64,000 bases of DNA from DATAXP01 sp036272935 (GTDB lineage: Bacteria; Planctomycetota; Planctomycetia; Pirellulales; PNKZ01): assembly GCA_036272935.1 (NCBI GenBank), contig DATAXP010000050.1, forward strand, positions 5,592-69,591, written 5' to 3'. Positions 51,280 to 59,721 of this stretch are shown here, one piece after another; the stretch's first letter is position 1; each line of letters begins with the position of its first letter. The notes beneath the pieces were generated by a model, which ran no database searches, was not told the DNA's origin, and saw only the letters and a program-made list of their open reading frames with translations. The position numbers and the translations under genes were made by a program.

Positions 51280-51681
51280 TCATCGCTGTTTGCCACTCAT
51301 TGACCAGCCGTGCGTGCCCGATTTGTGCCGTTCAATCGACTCGCGCAGCGCCTCGCTTTGGGCGTCGGTAAGCAGCGGCGCGATCTCCGCGATCATGCCG
51401 GCGAAAATTGCACGCCGGCGCTCTTCGGCCTCGTTGCGTAGCGACAGCAGGTCGCGCATCGATTGATCGACGATCGACCGCAGTTGCGATTCCTGGTCTG
51501 GCGTTACATGCACTTCGTCGCGCAGCCAGGCCATGGTGCGCGGCGACCAGGTTTCGGGATTCGCTCGGTCGCGGATCGTCCGTTGAATCGCTCCCACGGT
51601 CAGCGCCGCACCAATAGCCATGCCGGCGACGAACACCGTGGCCAAACCGAGCATCAATTTCCAGTGCCGCAATGGATTCAT
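51280..51681 (-). CDS. Periplasmic helical sensor-like protein next to an ECF sigma factor
   Basis: 133 residues. One membrane helix near the N-terminus (LMLGLATVFVAGMAIGAALT), then an Arg/Glu-rich helical hairpin (VTPDQESQLRSIVDQSM and EEAEERRRAIFAGMIAE-like motif). It resembles Spy/CpxP-type periplasmic sensors such as the CnrX/heavy-metal sensor fold. The start overlaps the 95-residue gene as ATGA. Likely part of the sigma-factor regulon that senses envelope state. Confidence 0.7.
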   Translation of the reverse strand: MNPLRHWKLMLGLATVFVAGMAIGAALTVGAIQRTIRDRANPETWSPRTMAWLRDEVHVTPDQESQLRSIVDQSMRDLLSLRNEAEERRRAIFAGMIAEIAPLLTDAQSEALRESIERHKSGTHGWSMSGKQR

Positions 51682-51965
51682 GGCAACGGCTCGATATGGA
51701 CAACGGAATCGAAGATCGGAGGCGTCCACCACGCCGCCTCGAGTTCACGCCAGCTCCAAAAGCAGATCAACACCGATGCCGCCAACGCCACCCACGCGGC
51801 CGTCGAAACGATCCGCTGCCGCTCGTGCAACACGAACGACGCAACAGGCCGCCGAAACGCACATTCGACGACGCGATCGGCGAAGCCCGGCGGCGGCGTC
51901 GGTGGGGTATCGAACGCATGGGCGGCAGCAGCGAGTTGCCGCCATAGTTGCTCAGGCTTACTCAT
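51678..51965 (-). CDS. Small membrane protein, possible anti-sigma factor
   Basis: 95 residues. A soluble N-terminal part (LWRQLAAAAHAFDTPPTPPP) and one membrane helix (about 53-70, STAAWVALAASVLICFW), with a short outer tail. The layout of a cytosolic segment plus one helix fits a short anti-sigma factor. The start overlaps the sigma-factor stop and its stop overlaps the next start, both as ATGA. No zinc-binding HXXXC motif is seen, so the assignment rests on context. Confidence 0.65.
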   Translation of the reverse strand: MSKPEQLWRQLAAAAHAFDTPPTPPPGFADRVVECAFRRPVASFVLHERQRIVSTAAWVALAASVLICFWSWRELEAAWWTPPIFDSVVHIEPLP

Positions 51966-52615
51966 CTCGGTTCTGTCTCCAAACTCGCAGCAGGCGCTTG
52001 AGCCGGCCGCTCGCCGAGCAGCCGTTCCAGCACTCCGTGCAGCTTCCGCCGCGCGCGCAAGGCACGCACCTTCACCGACACTCGCGTCCGACCGACGCGC
52101 TCAGCGACTTCCGCGACGCGATAGCCTTCGAGATCGAGCATGGTAAGGATCACGCGGTCTTCAGCACTCAGCGTTTCAAGCAACTTTTGGGACAGTTCTC
52201 GCGCCGCCACCGTATCGACAGGATCCGCCGTCGCCGCGGCCCCCGTGCTCTCGCCGAGCAGGGCCGCCTGGCGTGGATCGAGGTCCGACCAACGCAGTTC
52301 CTTCTTCGTCTTTCCCTTGCTGCGAATCGCGTCGATGCACACTCGCACCGCCACCCGCGACACCCAATGTCCCAGCGGCGAGTCGCCGCGATACTGATCG
52401 AGCCGACTGAACACCCGCAGGAACACTTCCTGCAACAGATCATCCTGCGACACGCTGCCGAGATCGCGCGGAACGTACGCGCTGACAATCTTCGCAGCCA
52501 ACGGGTATAGCCGTTCGATCAACTCACAGGCGGCGGCCTGGTCGCCGGCCAGGACCTGCCCAACCAGCGCCGACGCATCGTCCGAGCCAGCCTCTGACTG
52601 CGACGATTTGTCCAT
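51962..52615 (-). CDS. ECF-type RNA polymerase sigma factor
   Basis: 217 residues from MDKSSQSEAGSDDAS. Region 2 is DDLLQEVFLRVFSRLDQYRG with GHWVSRVAVRVCIDAIRS; region 4 is LSAEDRVILTMLDLEGY with the VAERVGRTRVSVKVRALRAR helix. A linker between them is long (about 35 residues). It is divergent from the 1062-residue PPC/DUF1549 gene and overlaps the small membrane-protein gene. It probably controls the small genes and possibly the neighbouring exported-protein genes. Confidence 0.93.
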   Translation of the reverse strand: MDKSSQSEAGSDDASALVGQVLAGDQAAACELIERLYPLAAKIVSAYVPRDLGSVSQDDLLQEVFLRVFSRLDQYRGDSPLGHWVSRVAVRVCIDAIRSKGKTKKELRWSDLDPRQAALLGESTGAAATADPVDTVAARELSQKLLETLSAEDRVILTMLDLEGYRVAEVAERVGRTRVSVKVRALRARRKLHGVLERLLGERPAQAPAASLETEPR

Positions 52616-52826
52616 CCCGCGCGCCTCGAAAAGAGATGACGGTATCTTAGTCCCGCCGGTTACAGCCATCGGCCAAAAATATCCAGCGAGCTCGTCGGCG
52701 AAGGGATTCGCCTCCCACAAGTTACGCGTCAAAGAATTTGCGTCCCCCGCCAAGTGCCACTACCATAAAACCTTGCGTCCTGCCGCTTGTTTCCCTCCCG
52801 CCGATCGAGTTTAGAACGTCCGCCCG

Positions 52827-55800
52827 ATGCCCCACGCGTTTGTCATCCGCTGCACGGTGATCGTTGGGCTGGCGACTGCCTTGAACTCCGGTTCCGCCAG
52901 GGCCGAGGCGGACGGCGAGATCGTTTTTAATCGCGACATCCGGCCGATCTTGTCGGACCGCTGCTTCCGCTGCCACGGGCCCGATAGCGCTTCGCGGCAG
53001 GCCGACTTGCGGCTCGATCAGAGTGAGGCGGCGGTCGCATCTCGTGAAGGCGGAGCCGCGATCGTCCCTGGCCACGCCGACCGCAGCAGTGTGTATCGGC
53101 GGATCACCTCGGCGGATGCCGACGAGCGGATGCCGCCGGCCGATTCAGGGCTAAAACTCACCGGCCGCGAGGCCGAACTGCTCAAACGCTGGATCGACGC
53201 CGGCGCCGAGTACCAACCCCATTGGTCGTTCATCGCCCCGGTGCGGCCCAAAGTTCCGCCGCTGCCGAAGTCGGCCGATGCGCGCAACCCGATCGATCAC
53301 TTTGTCCGTGCGCGGTTGGCGGCGCAAAAACTCAAGCCCTCGGCCGAGGCCGACAAGCCGACGCTCATTCGCCGCGTCACGTTCGACCTGACCGGCCTGC
53401 CGCCGACGCTCTCCGAGATCGACGCGTTCCTGGCCGACGAATCGCCCGATGCCTATGAGCGCGTCGTCGATCGCTTGCTCGCTTCGCCGCGCTATGGCGA
53501 ACGAATGGCGACTCCGTGGCTCGATGCCGCCCGTTACGCCGACACCAACGGCTACCAGAGCGACGAGGCACGGCACATGTGGCGGTGGCGCGATTGGGTG
53601 ATCGACGCCTTCAATCGCAACCTGCCGTTCGATCAGTTCACCATCGAGCAGTTGGCCGGTGACTTGCTGCCGAACGCGACGCTTGACCAGAAGATCGCCA
53701 CCGGATTCAACCGCAATCACCGCGCGAACTCTGAGGGCGGGATTATTCCTGAGGAATTCCTCGTCGAGTATGCCGTCGACCGGCTCGACACCACCGCGAC
53801 CGTCTGGCTGGGGCTGACGATTGGCTGCGCCCGCTGCCACGACCACAAATACGATCCAGTGACGCAGCGCGATTTCTATCGCTTGATGGCGTTCTTCAAC
53901 AATGTGCCCGAGCAAGGCAAGGTGAGCCGCACCGGCAACTCGACGCCAACGATCGAAGCCCCGACGCCCGACCTGGCCGCCGAGCTGCGTACCTCAGCCG
54001 CGACGCTGGCTAAGGCCGAGAAGCGCTGGCGCGGCAAGGCCGCCGAGGTGACCGCCGCGCAGGGCGCGTGGGAGAAAACGATTCATGGCCGCGTGAACGA
54101 GGACATCGTCAACGGCCTGGTCGCGCACATGCCGCTCGATGGCGATACAGTCGCCGTGCAGCGGAAGCCGCGCGGTGAGGCGGCGCGCATCGAAGGCAAA
54201 CCGGTCGATGGCTCACCAAAATTCGCGGCCGGGCAAATCGATCGCGCGGCAGCGCTGACGGGCGGATCGCTGGTGGAATTTGCGGGAGTCGGCGAATTCA
54301 AGGAAACCGAAAAGTTCTCGTTCGGCGCGTGGGTTTGGCCCGACGGCGAAGGGACGATGGGCGTGGTGTCGAAGATGGACGAAGACGAATCGTACGCCGG
54401 CTGGGGACTTTCGCTCGCCGACGGCCGGGCGCAGGCCGAGCTGGTGAACCGCGTGCTCGACGATTCGATCCGGGTCGAAACCGTCCAGCCGATCGAGCCG
54501 CGGCGCTGGCACCATCTGCTGGTGGCCTACGAGGGGACGCGCAATGCTTACGGGGTGCGCATCTACGTCGACGGCAAGGTACAAAAGACGAACATTTTGT
54601 CGAACTCGCTCAGCCTGCCGATCAAGAACACCGAGCCGCTGCGGCTGGGAGCGCGTGGACGCAGCCATCGCTTCCGCGGACGGATCGACGACGTGCGGCT
54701 TTATAACCGGTCGCTCTCGGCCGACGAGGCGGCCAACCTGGCCAGCACCGAGACAATCGATCAGATCGCCAAGATTCCCGCCGGCAATCGCACCCCGGCG
54801 CAGGCCGGCAAGGTACACGCTTACTTTCTCAAGCATGACTTGCCGAAGAAGCTCGCCAAGGTGTACGCGGCACTCGAAGCGGGGCGCAAATCGCACAAAG
54901 AGTTAGAGCAGAGCATCCCGACGACGATGGTGATGCAGGAGAAGCCCGAGCGCAGCGAGACGTTCGTCCTGATGCGCGGACAGTACGATAAGCCGGGCGA
55001 GCGCGTCGAGCCGGGAGTGCCGGCGAGTTTGCATCCCTTGGACGTCAGCGCCGACGGCGCTTCGCAGCGTGCCGATCGGCTGATGCTAGGCCGCTGGCTC
55101 GCGAGTCCTGCCAACCCGCTGACGGCGCGTGTGACGGTCAACCGCTTCTGGCAGATGTATTTCGGGACTGGGCTGGTGAAGACCGCCGAGGATTTTGGCT
55201 CGCAAGGCGAGGTGCCGCGCTACCAGGAACTGCTCGATTGGCTGGCCTGCGAGTTCATCGCCAGCGGCTGGGACGTGAAAGCAATGCAGCGATTGGTCGT
55301 CACCAGCGCCACCTATCGGCAGTCATCGTCGGCCCCGGCGGCGGCGTGGGCGCGCGATCCCGAAAACCGGCTGCTGGCGCGTGGCCCGCGCCAACGCTTG
55401 AGTGCCGAGATGATCCGCGACTCGGCCCTGGCCACCAGCGGACTGCTCGTCGAGCACGTCGGCGGTCCGAGCGTGAAGCCGTACCAGCCCCCGGGCCTGT
55501 ATGAGGAACTGAAAGCCACGGTCGGCGCATATGTCGAGGACACCGGCGAGAGCCAGTATCGCCGCAGCATGTACACGTTCTGGAAGCGCACGATTCCGGC
55601 GCCGAACATGATGGTGTTCGACGCTGCGGGGCGCGAGGTGTGCACCGTGCGGCGGTCGTGCACCAACACCCCCTTGCAAGCGCTGGCGCTATTGAACGAC
55701 GTGCCTTACGTCGAGGCGGCTCGAGGATTGGGCCAGCGGATGATGCTCGAAGGGGGCAAATCACCCGACGATCGGATCGTGTTCGCCTTTCGCCTGGAGA

Positions 55801-56015
55801 CGGCGCGGAGGCCGCGAGACGTGGAGTTGGCGATCCTGCGTGCCGGCTTCGATCGCAATCTGGCCCAGTACCGTGAATATCCCGAGGCGGCGGCCAAGCT
55901 GCTGACAATCGGCCACTCGCCGCGCGCCGAGGGTTTGGACGCCGCCGAACTGGCCGCCTACAGCCTCACGGCCAGCGTGATTCTCAACACCGACGAAGCG
56001 ATCACCAAGGAGTGA
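52827..56015 (+). CDS. Planctomycete cytochrome-type PPC/DUF1549/LamG/DUF1553 protein
   Basis: 1062 residues with a signal peptide (to about SARAEA). A c-type heme site, CFRCH, is at 46-50 in the PPC domain (PILSDRCFRCHGPDSA). DUF1549 follows at about 155-365 with CARCHDHKYDPVTQRDFY. A LamG/concanavalin-like insert spans about 450-635 (FSFGAWVWPDGEG) and DUF1553 about 750-1010 (NPLTARVTVNRFWQMYFG). The DUF1501 gene follows after 4 bases with its own ribosome site. A secreted glycan-degrading redox complex is suggested for the family; no reaction is proved. Confidence 0.93.
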   Translation: MPHAFVIRCTVIVGLATALNSGSARAEADGEIVFNRDIRPILSDRCFRCHGPDSASRQADLRLDQSEAAVASREGGAAIVPGHADRSSVYRRITSADADERMPPADSGLKLTGREAELLKRWIDAGAEYQPHWSFIAPVRPKVPPLPKSADARNPIDHFVRARLAAQKLKPSAEADKPTLIRRVTFDLTGLPPTLSEIDAFLADESPDAYERVVDRLLASPRYGERMATPWLDAARYADTNGYQSDEARHMWRWRDWVIDAFNRNLPFDQFTIEQLAGDLLPNATLDQKIATGFNRNHRANSEGGIIPEEFLVEYAVDRLDTTATVWLGLTIGCARCHDHKYDPVTQRDFYRLMAFFNNVPEQGKVSRTGNSTPTIEAPTPDLAAELRTSAATLAKAEKRWRGKAAEVTAAQGAWEKTIHGRVNEDIVNGLVAHMPLDGDTVAVQRKPRGEAARIEGKPVDGSPKFAAGQIDRAAALTGGSLVEFAGVGEFKETEKFSFGAWVWPDGEGTMGVVSKMDEDESYAGWGLSLADGRAQAELVNRVLDDSIRVETVQPIEPRRWHHLLVAYEGTRNAYGVRIYVDGKVQKTNILSNSLSLPIKNTEPLRLGARGRSHRFRGRIDDVRLYNRSLSADEAANLASTETIDQIAKIPAGNRTPAQAGKVHAYFLKHDLPKKLAKVYAALEAGRKSHKELEQSIPTTMVMQEKPERSETFVLMRGQYDKPGERVEPGVPASLHPLDVSADGASQRADRLMLGRWLASPANPLTARVTVNRFWQMYFGTGLVKTAEDFGSQGEVPRYQELLDWLACEFIASGWDVKAMQRLVVTSATYRQSSSAPAAAWARDPENRLLARGPRQRLSAEMIRDSALATSGLLVEHVGGPSVKPYQPPGLYEELKATVGAYVEDTGESQYRRSMYTFWKRTIPAPNMMVFDAAGREVCTVRRSCTNTPLQALALLNDVPYVEAARGLGQRMMLEGGKSPDDRIVFAFRLETARRPRDVELAILRAGFDRNLAQYREYPEAAAKLLTIGHSPRAEGLDAAELAAYSLTASVILNTDEAITKE
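56007..56012 (+). promoter_or_regulatory. Ribosome-binding site deciding a GTG start
   Basis: AAGGAG lies 7 bases upstream of GTG 56020 and supports it over the ATG at 56038. Confidence 0.75.
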
Positions 56016-56019
56016 TATC

Positions 56020-57492
56020 GTGCACCCGATCGATGATGCGATGCGGCTTGAGGCTCGGCGGCACTTTTTGACGCAGGGGACTGTCGGCCTTGGGGCAATG
56101 GCTCTGGCGACGCTGCTCGAAGGCGAGGATGCGCGCGGCGCGGAGATGAGTTCAAGCCCACGGGCGGGTGTCCGTGGGCTTCCGGAGCTGCCGCACTTCA
56201 CGCCCACGGCCAAGCGCGTGATCTACCTGTTCCAATCGGGCGCGCCGTCGCAGATGGACTTGTTCGACTACAAGCCGACGCTGGAAAAATCCCGCGGCAA
56301 CGACCTGCCCGATTCAGTGCGCATGGGACAGCGGCTCACCGGCATGACCTCGGGGCAAAAGAGCTTTCCGATCGCCCCGTCGATGTTCAAGTTCGCCCGT
56401 CACGGCACCAGCGGCGCCTGGATCAGCGAGCTGCTGCCGCACTTGCCCGAGGTGGCCGACGAGCTGTGCTTCGTCAAGAGTATGCACACCGAGGCGATCA
56501 ACCACGATCCGGCGGTCACGTTCATGACGACCGGCGCGCAGTTGGCCGGGCGACCGAGCATTGGGGCGTGGGTGTCGTATGGCTTGGGAAGCGAGAACGG
56601 CGATTTGCCGGCGTTCGTGGCGATGATCTCGCGCGGCACCGGTCGGCCGAACGATCAGCCGCTGTACGACCGGTTGTGGGGGAGCGGGTTCCTGCCGTCG
56701 CGCTACCAAGGCGTGAAGTTCCGCAGCATCGGCGATCCGGTGCTGTTCCTGTCGAACCCCGCGGGAGTCGATGCCGACACGCGCCGCCGCATGCTCGACG
56801 ACCTCGGCCAGCTCAACGAGCTGCGGCTGGCGGCGAGCGGCGACCCGGAAATCTCGACGCGGATCGCGCAGTACGAGCTGGCCTTTCGCATGCAAACCTC
56901 CGTCCCCGAGCTGACCGATGTGTCGCAGGAACCCGACGAGGTGTTCGAGATGTATGGCCCCGAGTCGCGCACTCCCGGCACATTCGCGGCGAACTGCCTG
57001 TTGGCCCGCCGACTGGCGGAGCGCGGCGTGCGCTTCATCCAGTTGTTCCACATGGGCTGGGACCAGCACTCGACATTGCCCAAGCAAATCCGCGGCCAGT
57101 GCCGCGATACCGATCAACCGTCGACGGCGCTCATCAAAGATTTAAAACGCCGCGGTCTGTTGGACGATACGCTGGTGGTGTGGGGAGGCGAGTTTGGCCG
57201 GACCGTGTACTGCCAGGGAGAGTTCACCGCCACGAATTACGGTCGCGACCATCATCCGCGTTGCTTCACGGTATGGCTGGCCGGTGGCGGCATCCGACCC
57301 GGAACGACCTACGGCGCGACCGACGATCATAGCTACAACATCGCGGAGAACCCGGTCCACGTGCACGATTTGAACGCGACGATCCTACACTGCTTAGGGA
57401 TCGACCACCGCCGGCTGACGTTCAAGTTCCAAGGCCGCAACCACCGCCTGACCGACGTGCACGGCGAACTGGTCAAGGCGATCCTGGCGTAG
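56020..57492 (+). CDS. DUF1501 family protein
   Basis: 490 residues from GTG 56020. A Tat-like N-terminus (RRHFLTQGTVGLGAMALATL) is preceded by MHPIDDAMRLEA. The sulfatase-like fold has VIYLFQSGAPSQMDLFDYKP, GGEFGRTVYCQGEF and RDHHPRCFTVWLAGGGIRPG. It is the longer DUF1501 subtype paired with PPC/DUF1549/DUF1553 proteins; both genes form one operon. Catalysis unknown. Confidence 0.93.
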   Translation: MHPIDDAMRLEARRHFLTQGTVGLGAMALATLLEGEDARGAEMSSSPRAGVRGLPELPHFTPTAKRVIYLFQSGAPSQMDLFDYKPTLEKSRGNDLPDSVRMGQRLTGMTSGQKSFPIAPSMFKFARHGTSGAWISELLPHLPEVADELCFVKSMHTEAINHDPAVTFMTTGAQLAGRPSIGAWVSYGLGSENGDLPAFVAMISRGTGRPNDQPLYDRLWGSGFLPSRYQGVKFRSIGDPVLFLSNPAGVDADTRRRMLDDLGQLNELRLAASGDPEISTRIAQYELAFRMQTSVPELTDVSQEPDEVFEMYGPESRTPGTFAANCLLARRLAERGVRFIQLFHMGWDQHSTLPKQIRGQCRDTDQPSTALIKDLKRRGLLDDTLVVWGGEFGRTVYCQGEFTATNYGRDHHPRCFTVWLAGGGIRPGTTYGATDDHSYNIAENPVHVHDLNATILHCLGIDHRRLTFKFQGRNHRLTDVHGELVKAILA

Positions 57493-57496
57493 CGTT

Positions 57497-58309
57497 TCAT
57501 TTAGCCGCGTCGCTTGCGACGCGCGGGGCAAGCCCCGCGGCTAAATTACCAGCATGCATCGGTGGCGGTGCTGAGCCATGTGGCTCATCGACTCGGTGGC
57601 GACGATAGCCGTGCTGCTTGAATACCGGCAGTTCGCCGAGTTTGCGAGTGCCGCTTTCGGCCCAGGCTTCGGCTTCGAGCGTCAGACGGTTGAGCATGCG
57701 CTCGACTTGCTGGCGATAGCGTTCGACGCCGTCGCGGTCGAGGTTCGCCGGGATGTGCATCTCGGGGCTTACAACCGCGCGGGCGCGGGAGTACGGTTTC
57801 GGCACGGCAAAGCGGTCCCACGTGGGCGCCCGCCACGGACGATCGTAGCCGAAGCCCATCGCCACGATCGGCAGGCCCAGTTTCGATGCCAGGTATACGG
57901 GACCTTGGGCGAGCACGCGCCGCGGGCCGCGAGGGCCGTCGGGCGTGATCGTAAGGTTCATGTGCTGGCTGCGCTCGGTCAGCTCGCGGATGGCTGCCGA
58001 GGCGCCGCGGTAGGTCGAGCCGCGGACGCAGGCGAAGCCCATGTAATGGGCTGCGCGGCTCAGGATTTCGGCATCGCCGTGGCGGCTCACGAGCATCGCC
58101 ATATCGCAGTGCCCGCGCATGTAGAGCGGAAACAGGATGTACTCGTGCCAGAAGAGATAAATCTTCCGGCCGCGCCAGCTCGGCTTCACCGGGTCGGCCG
58201 AGGGATCGTAGTAGGCGACGCGATAGTCGAGCGTCGACATCCATGCGCGGACCCAACTGGTGGCGATCAAGCCGGCGGCGCCGACGAGCGCGGGGTGGCG
58301 AAGTTTCAT
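57497..58309 (-). CDS. DUF374 lysophospholipid acyltransferase-like protein
   Basis: 270 residues. The acyltransferase motifs LYLFWHEYILFP-like (LFWHEYILFP near 52-61) and TITPDGPRGPRRV near 120-132 match the DUF374 group, which is related to LpxL-type and PlsC-type enzymes. A hydrophobic N-terminus anchors it at the membrane. The last ~16 residues (NLAAGLAPRVASDAA then K) are the in-frame translation of the palindromic repeat at 57500-57545, so the natural end has been replaced. The gene runs convergent to DUF1501. Confidence 0.9.
   Translation of the reverse strand: MKLRHPALVGAAGLIATSWVRAWMSTLDYRVAYYDPSADPVKPSWRGRKIYLFWHEYILFPLYMRGHCDMAMLVSRHGDAEILSRAAHYMGFACVRGSTYRGASAAIRELTERSQHMNLTITPDGPRGPRRVLAQGPVYLASKLGLPIVAMGFGYDRPWRAPTWDRFAVPKPYSRARAVVSPEMHIPANLDRDGVERYRQQVERMLNRLTLEAEAWAESGTRKLGELPVFKQHGYRRHRVDEPHGSAPPPMHAGNLAAGLAPRVASDAAK
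57500..57545. repeat. TTTAGCCGCG palindrome at a convergent junction, copy 3
   Basis: TTTAGCCGCG...CGCGGCTAAA with GCGGGGCAAGCCCCGC and the small palindrome GTCGCTTGCGAC inside. It starts 7 bases after the DUF1501 stop and is translated as the C-terminus of the DUF374 protein. Confidence 0.9.
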
Positions 58310-58338
58310 CGGGTGGCGTCCTTGCCAGAAATGTGATG

Positions 58339-58394
58339 AGTTAGGAGTTATGAATTATGAATTGGCGGCACGCATAACTCATAACTCATAATCT
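58339..58394. repeat. Heptad arrays GAGTTAT, inverted pair
   Basis: GAGTTAG, GAGTTAT, GAATTAT, GAATTGG, an 8-base spacer, then ATAACTC x2 and ATAATCT. The dapF stop (TGA in GAGTTATGAG) lies in the right half. Confidence 0.92.
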
Positions 58395-59236
58395 CCGCTG
58401 AACACTTCGACCGCGGGGCCGGTCATGAAGACGTGGTTGGTTGCTTCGCTCCACTCGAGTTGCAGGTCGCCGCCGGGCAGGTGCGCGAGGATGCGCCGCG
58501 CGGTGCGCCCGGTGAGCACGCCGGCCACGCACACGGCGCTCGCGCCGGTGCCGCAGGCCAAGGTGATGCCGCTGCCACGCTCCCAGGTGCGCATCGTCAG
58601 TTCGTCGGGCGAATGGACCTGGACGAAGTGAACGTTGATGCGGTTGGGGAAGGCCGACGAAGTTTCGATCTCAGGGCCGACCGCCTCGAGCGCGACCTTT
58701 GCCACCTCGGCGACGTAAAACACCACGTGCGGGTTGCCCATCGAGGCGAATGTCGCCGGGCCGGCAATCTTCAATGTCGGAGTGGTCAGCGGCAGGCGAT
58801 ACTGATGCGGCTCGATCAGCGACACCTGCGCGGGATCAACCGGAATCTTCGGCAATTCGAGGATCGGTTCACCCATGTCGACGCGCACCTGGTCGACGAG
58901 GCCGTCGAGGATCTGCACGTCGAGCGCGAGCACGCCGCGGCCGGTTTCGATCTTCAACGTGGGCCGCTGGGCGATGCCGTGGTCGTAGACGTACTTGGCT
59001 ACGCAGCGCACGCCGTTGCCGCACATCTCCGACTCGCTGCCGTCGGCATTGAACATGCGCATCCGCGCGTCGGCCACGCTCGAAGGGCAGATCAGGATCA
59101 GCCCGTCGCCGCCGACGCCGTAGTGCCGGTCGGCAATCCGCCGGGCCAGGGTCGCCGGGTCGGCGCGCATCGGTTCGGCGAAGCAATCGACGTACACGTA
59201 GTCGTTGCCGGCGCCTTGCATCTTGGTGAAACGCAT
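58379..59236 (-). CDS. dapF: Diaminopimelate epimerase
   Basis: 285 residues, full length. The two catalytic cysteines are C72 in SESEMCGNGVRC and C228 in GITLACGTGASAVC. It makes meso-diaminopimelate from the LL form for peptidoglycan and lysine. Its C-terminal residues GDYEL and the stop are read from the heptad array at 58339-58394. It precedes the DUF374 gene on the same strand. Confidence 0.96.
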   Translation of the reverse strand: MRFTKMQGAGNDYVYVDCFAEPMRADPATLARRIADRHYGVGGDGLILICPSSVADARMRMFNADGSESEMCGNGVRCVAKYVYDHGIAQRPTLKIETGRGVLALDVQILDGLVDQVRVDMGEPILELPKIPVDPAQVSLIEPHQYRLPLTTPTLKIAGPATFASMGNPHVVFYVAEVAKVALEAVGPEIETSSAFPNRINVHFVQVHSPDELTMRTWERGSGITLACGTGASAVCVAGVLTGRTARRILAHLPGGDLQLEWSEATNHVFMTGPAVEVFSGDYEL

Positions 59237-59260
59237 GGAGGCATTATAGCGCGCGTGCGC

Positions 59261-59325
59261 GAAGGACGAATGTCGAAATCCGAATGACGAATGATTCGTT
59301 GTTCAGGCTTCGAAATCCGTCGTCC
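59261..59325. repeat. Heptad array GAATGAC, inverted pair (degenerate)
   Basis: GAAGGAC, GAATGTC, GAAATCC, GAATGAC, GAATGAT, then a degenerate inverse half (GGCTTCGAAATCCGTCGTCC). It lies between the 107-residue gene and dapF. Same family as 20011-20131. Confidence 0.85.
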
Positions 59326-59648
59326 TACGCGCGCAAATCGATCGACAGGCCGGTCGTCGCGCCGAGCGTGCGGCCGCCGTCTTCCGAACCGTTGCCGAAC
59401 GGCTCGGGCATCAACGGAGCCAGCGACTGGTGCCAGTAACCGGCGCGGCGTTGGCCCGGAGAGTCGTGAATTCCGTGGCCGCGACCGTCGAGACCGGCGA
59501 CCGCCGACGAATTCTGTTCCGTAGCGGAGACCGTGCCAGCACCTGCTGTCGCCGCTGGCGTAGACCGGGCCGGATTGACAATGACAGGATACGCTGCACC
59601 GTATCCTGCCGCGCCGAGCCCGCCTGCATCGAGAGAACTGATGCTCAT
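59325..59648 (-). CDS. Small Ala/Gly-rich protein of unknown function
   Basis: 107 residues from MSISSLDAGGLGAAGYGAAY; the start has the best ribosome site in the region (GGGAGG, 59654-59659). No signal peptide or membrane helix; low complexity, rich in Gly, Ala and Ser, with LDGRGHGIHDSPGQ in the middle. It could be a structural or phasin-like protein, but no family is recognised. It lies between the AsmA-like gene and dapF on the same strand. Confidence 0.7.
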   Translation of the reverse strand: MSISSLDAGGLGAAGYGAAYPVIVNPARSTPAATAGAGTVSATEQNSSAVAGLDGRGHGIHDSPGQRRAGYWHQSLAPLMPEPFGNGSEDGGRTLGATTGLSIDLRA

Positions 59649-59653
59649 GGTGA

Positions 59654-59659
59654 CCTCCC
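59654..59659 (-). promoter_or_regulatory. Strong ribosome-binding site of the 107-residue gene
   Basis: GGGAGG on the minus strand, 5 bases from the ATG at 59648. It is why I accept this short gene as real. Confidence 0.75.
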
Positions 59660-59721
59660 ATGAAGAAACGAAATAGGAAACTGTGTCTCGGCGTGTCATG
59701 CGTTGGCGTCTCTGTATTCGG

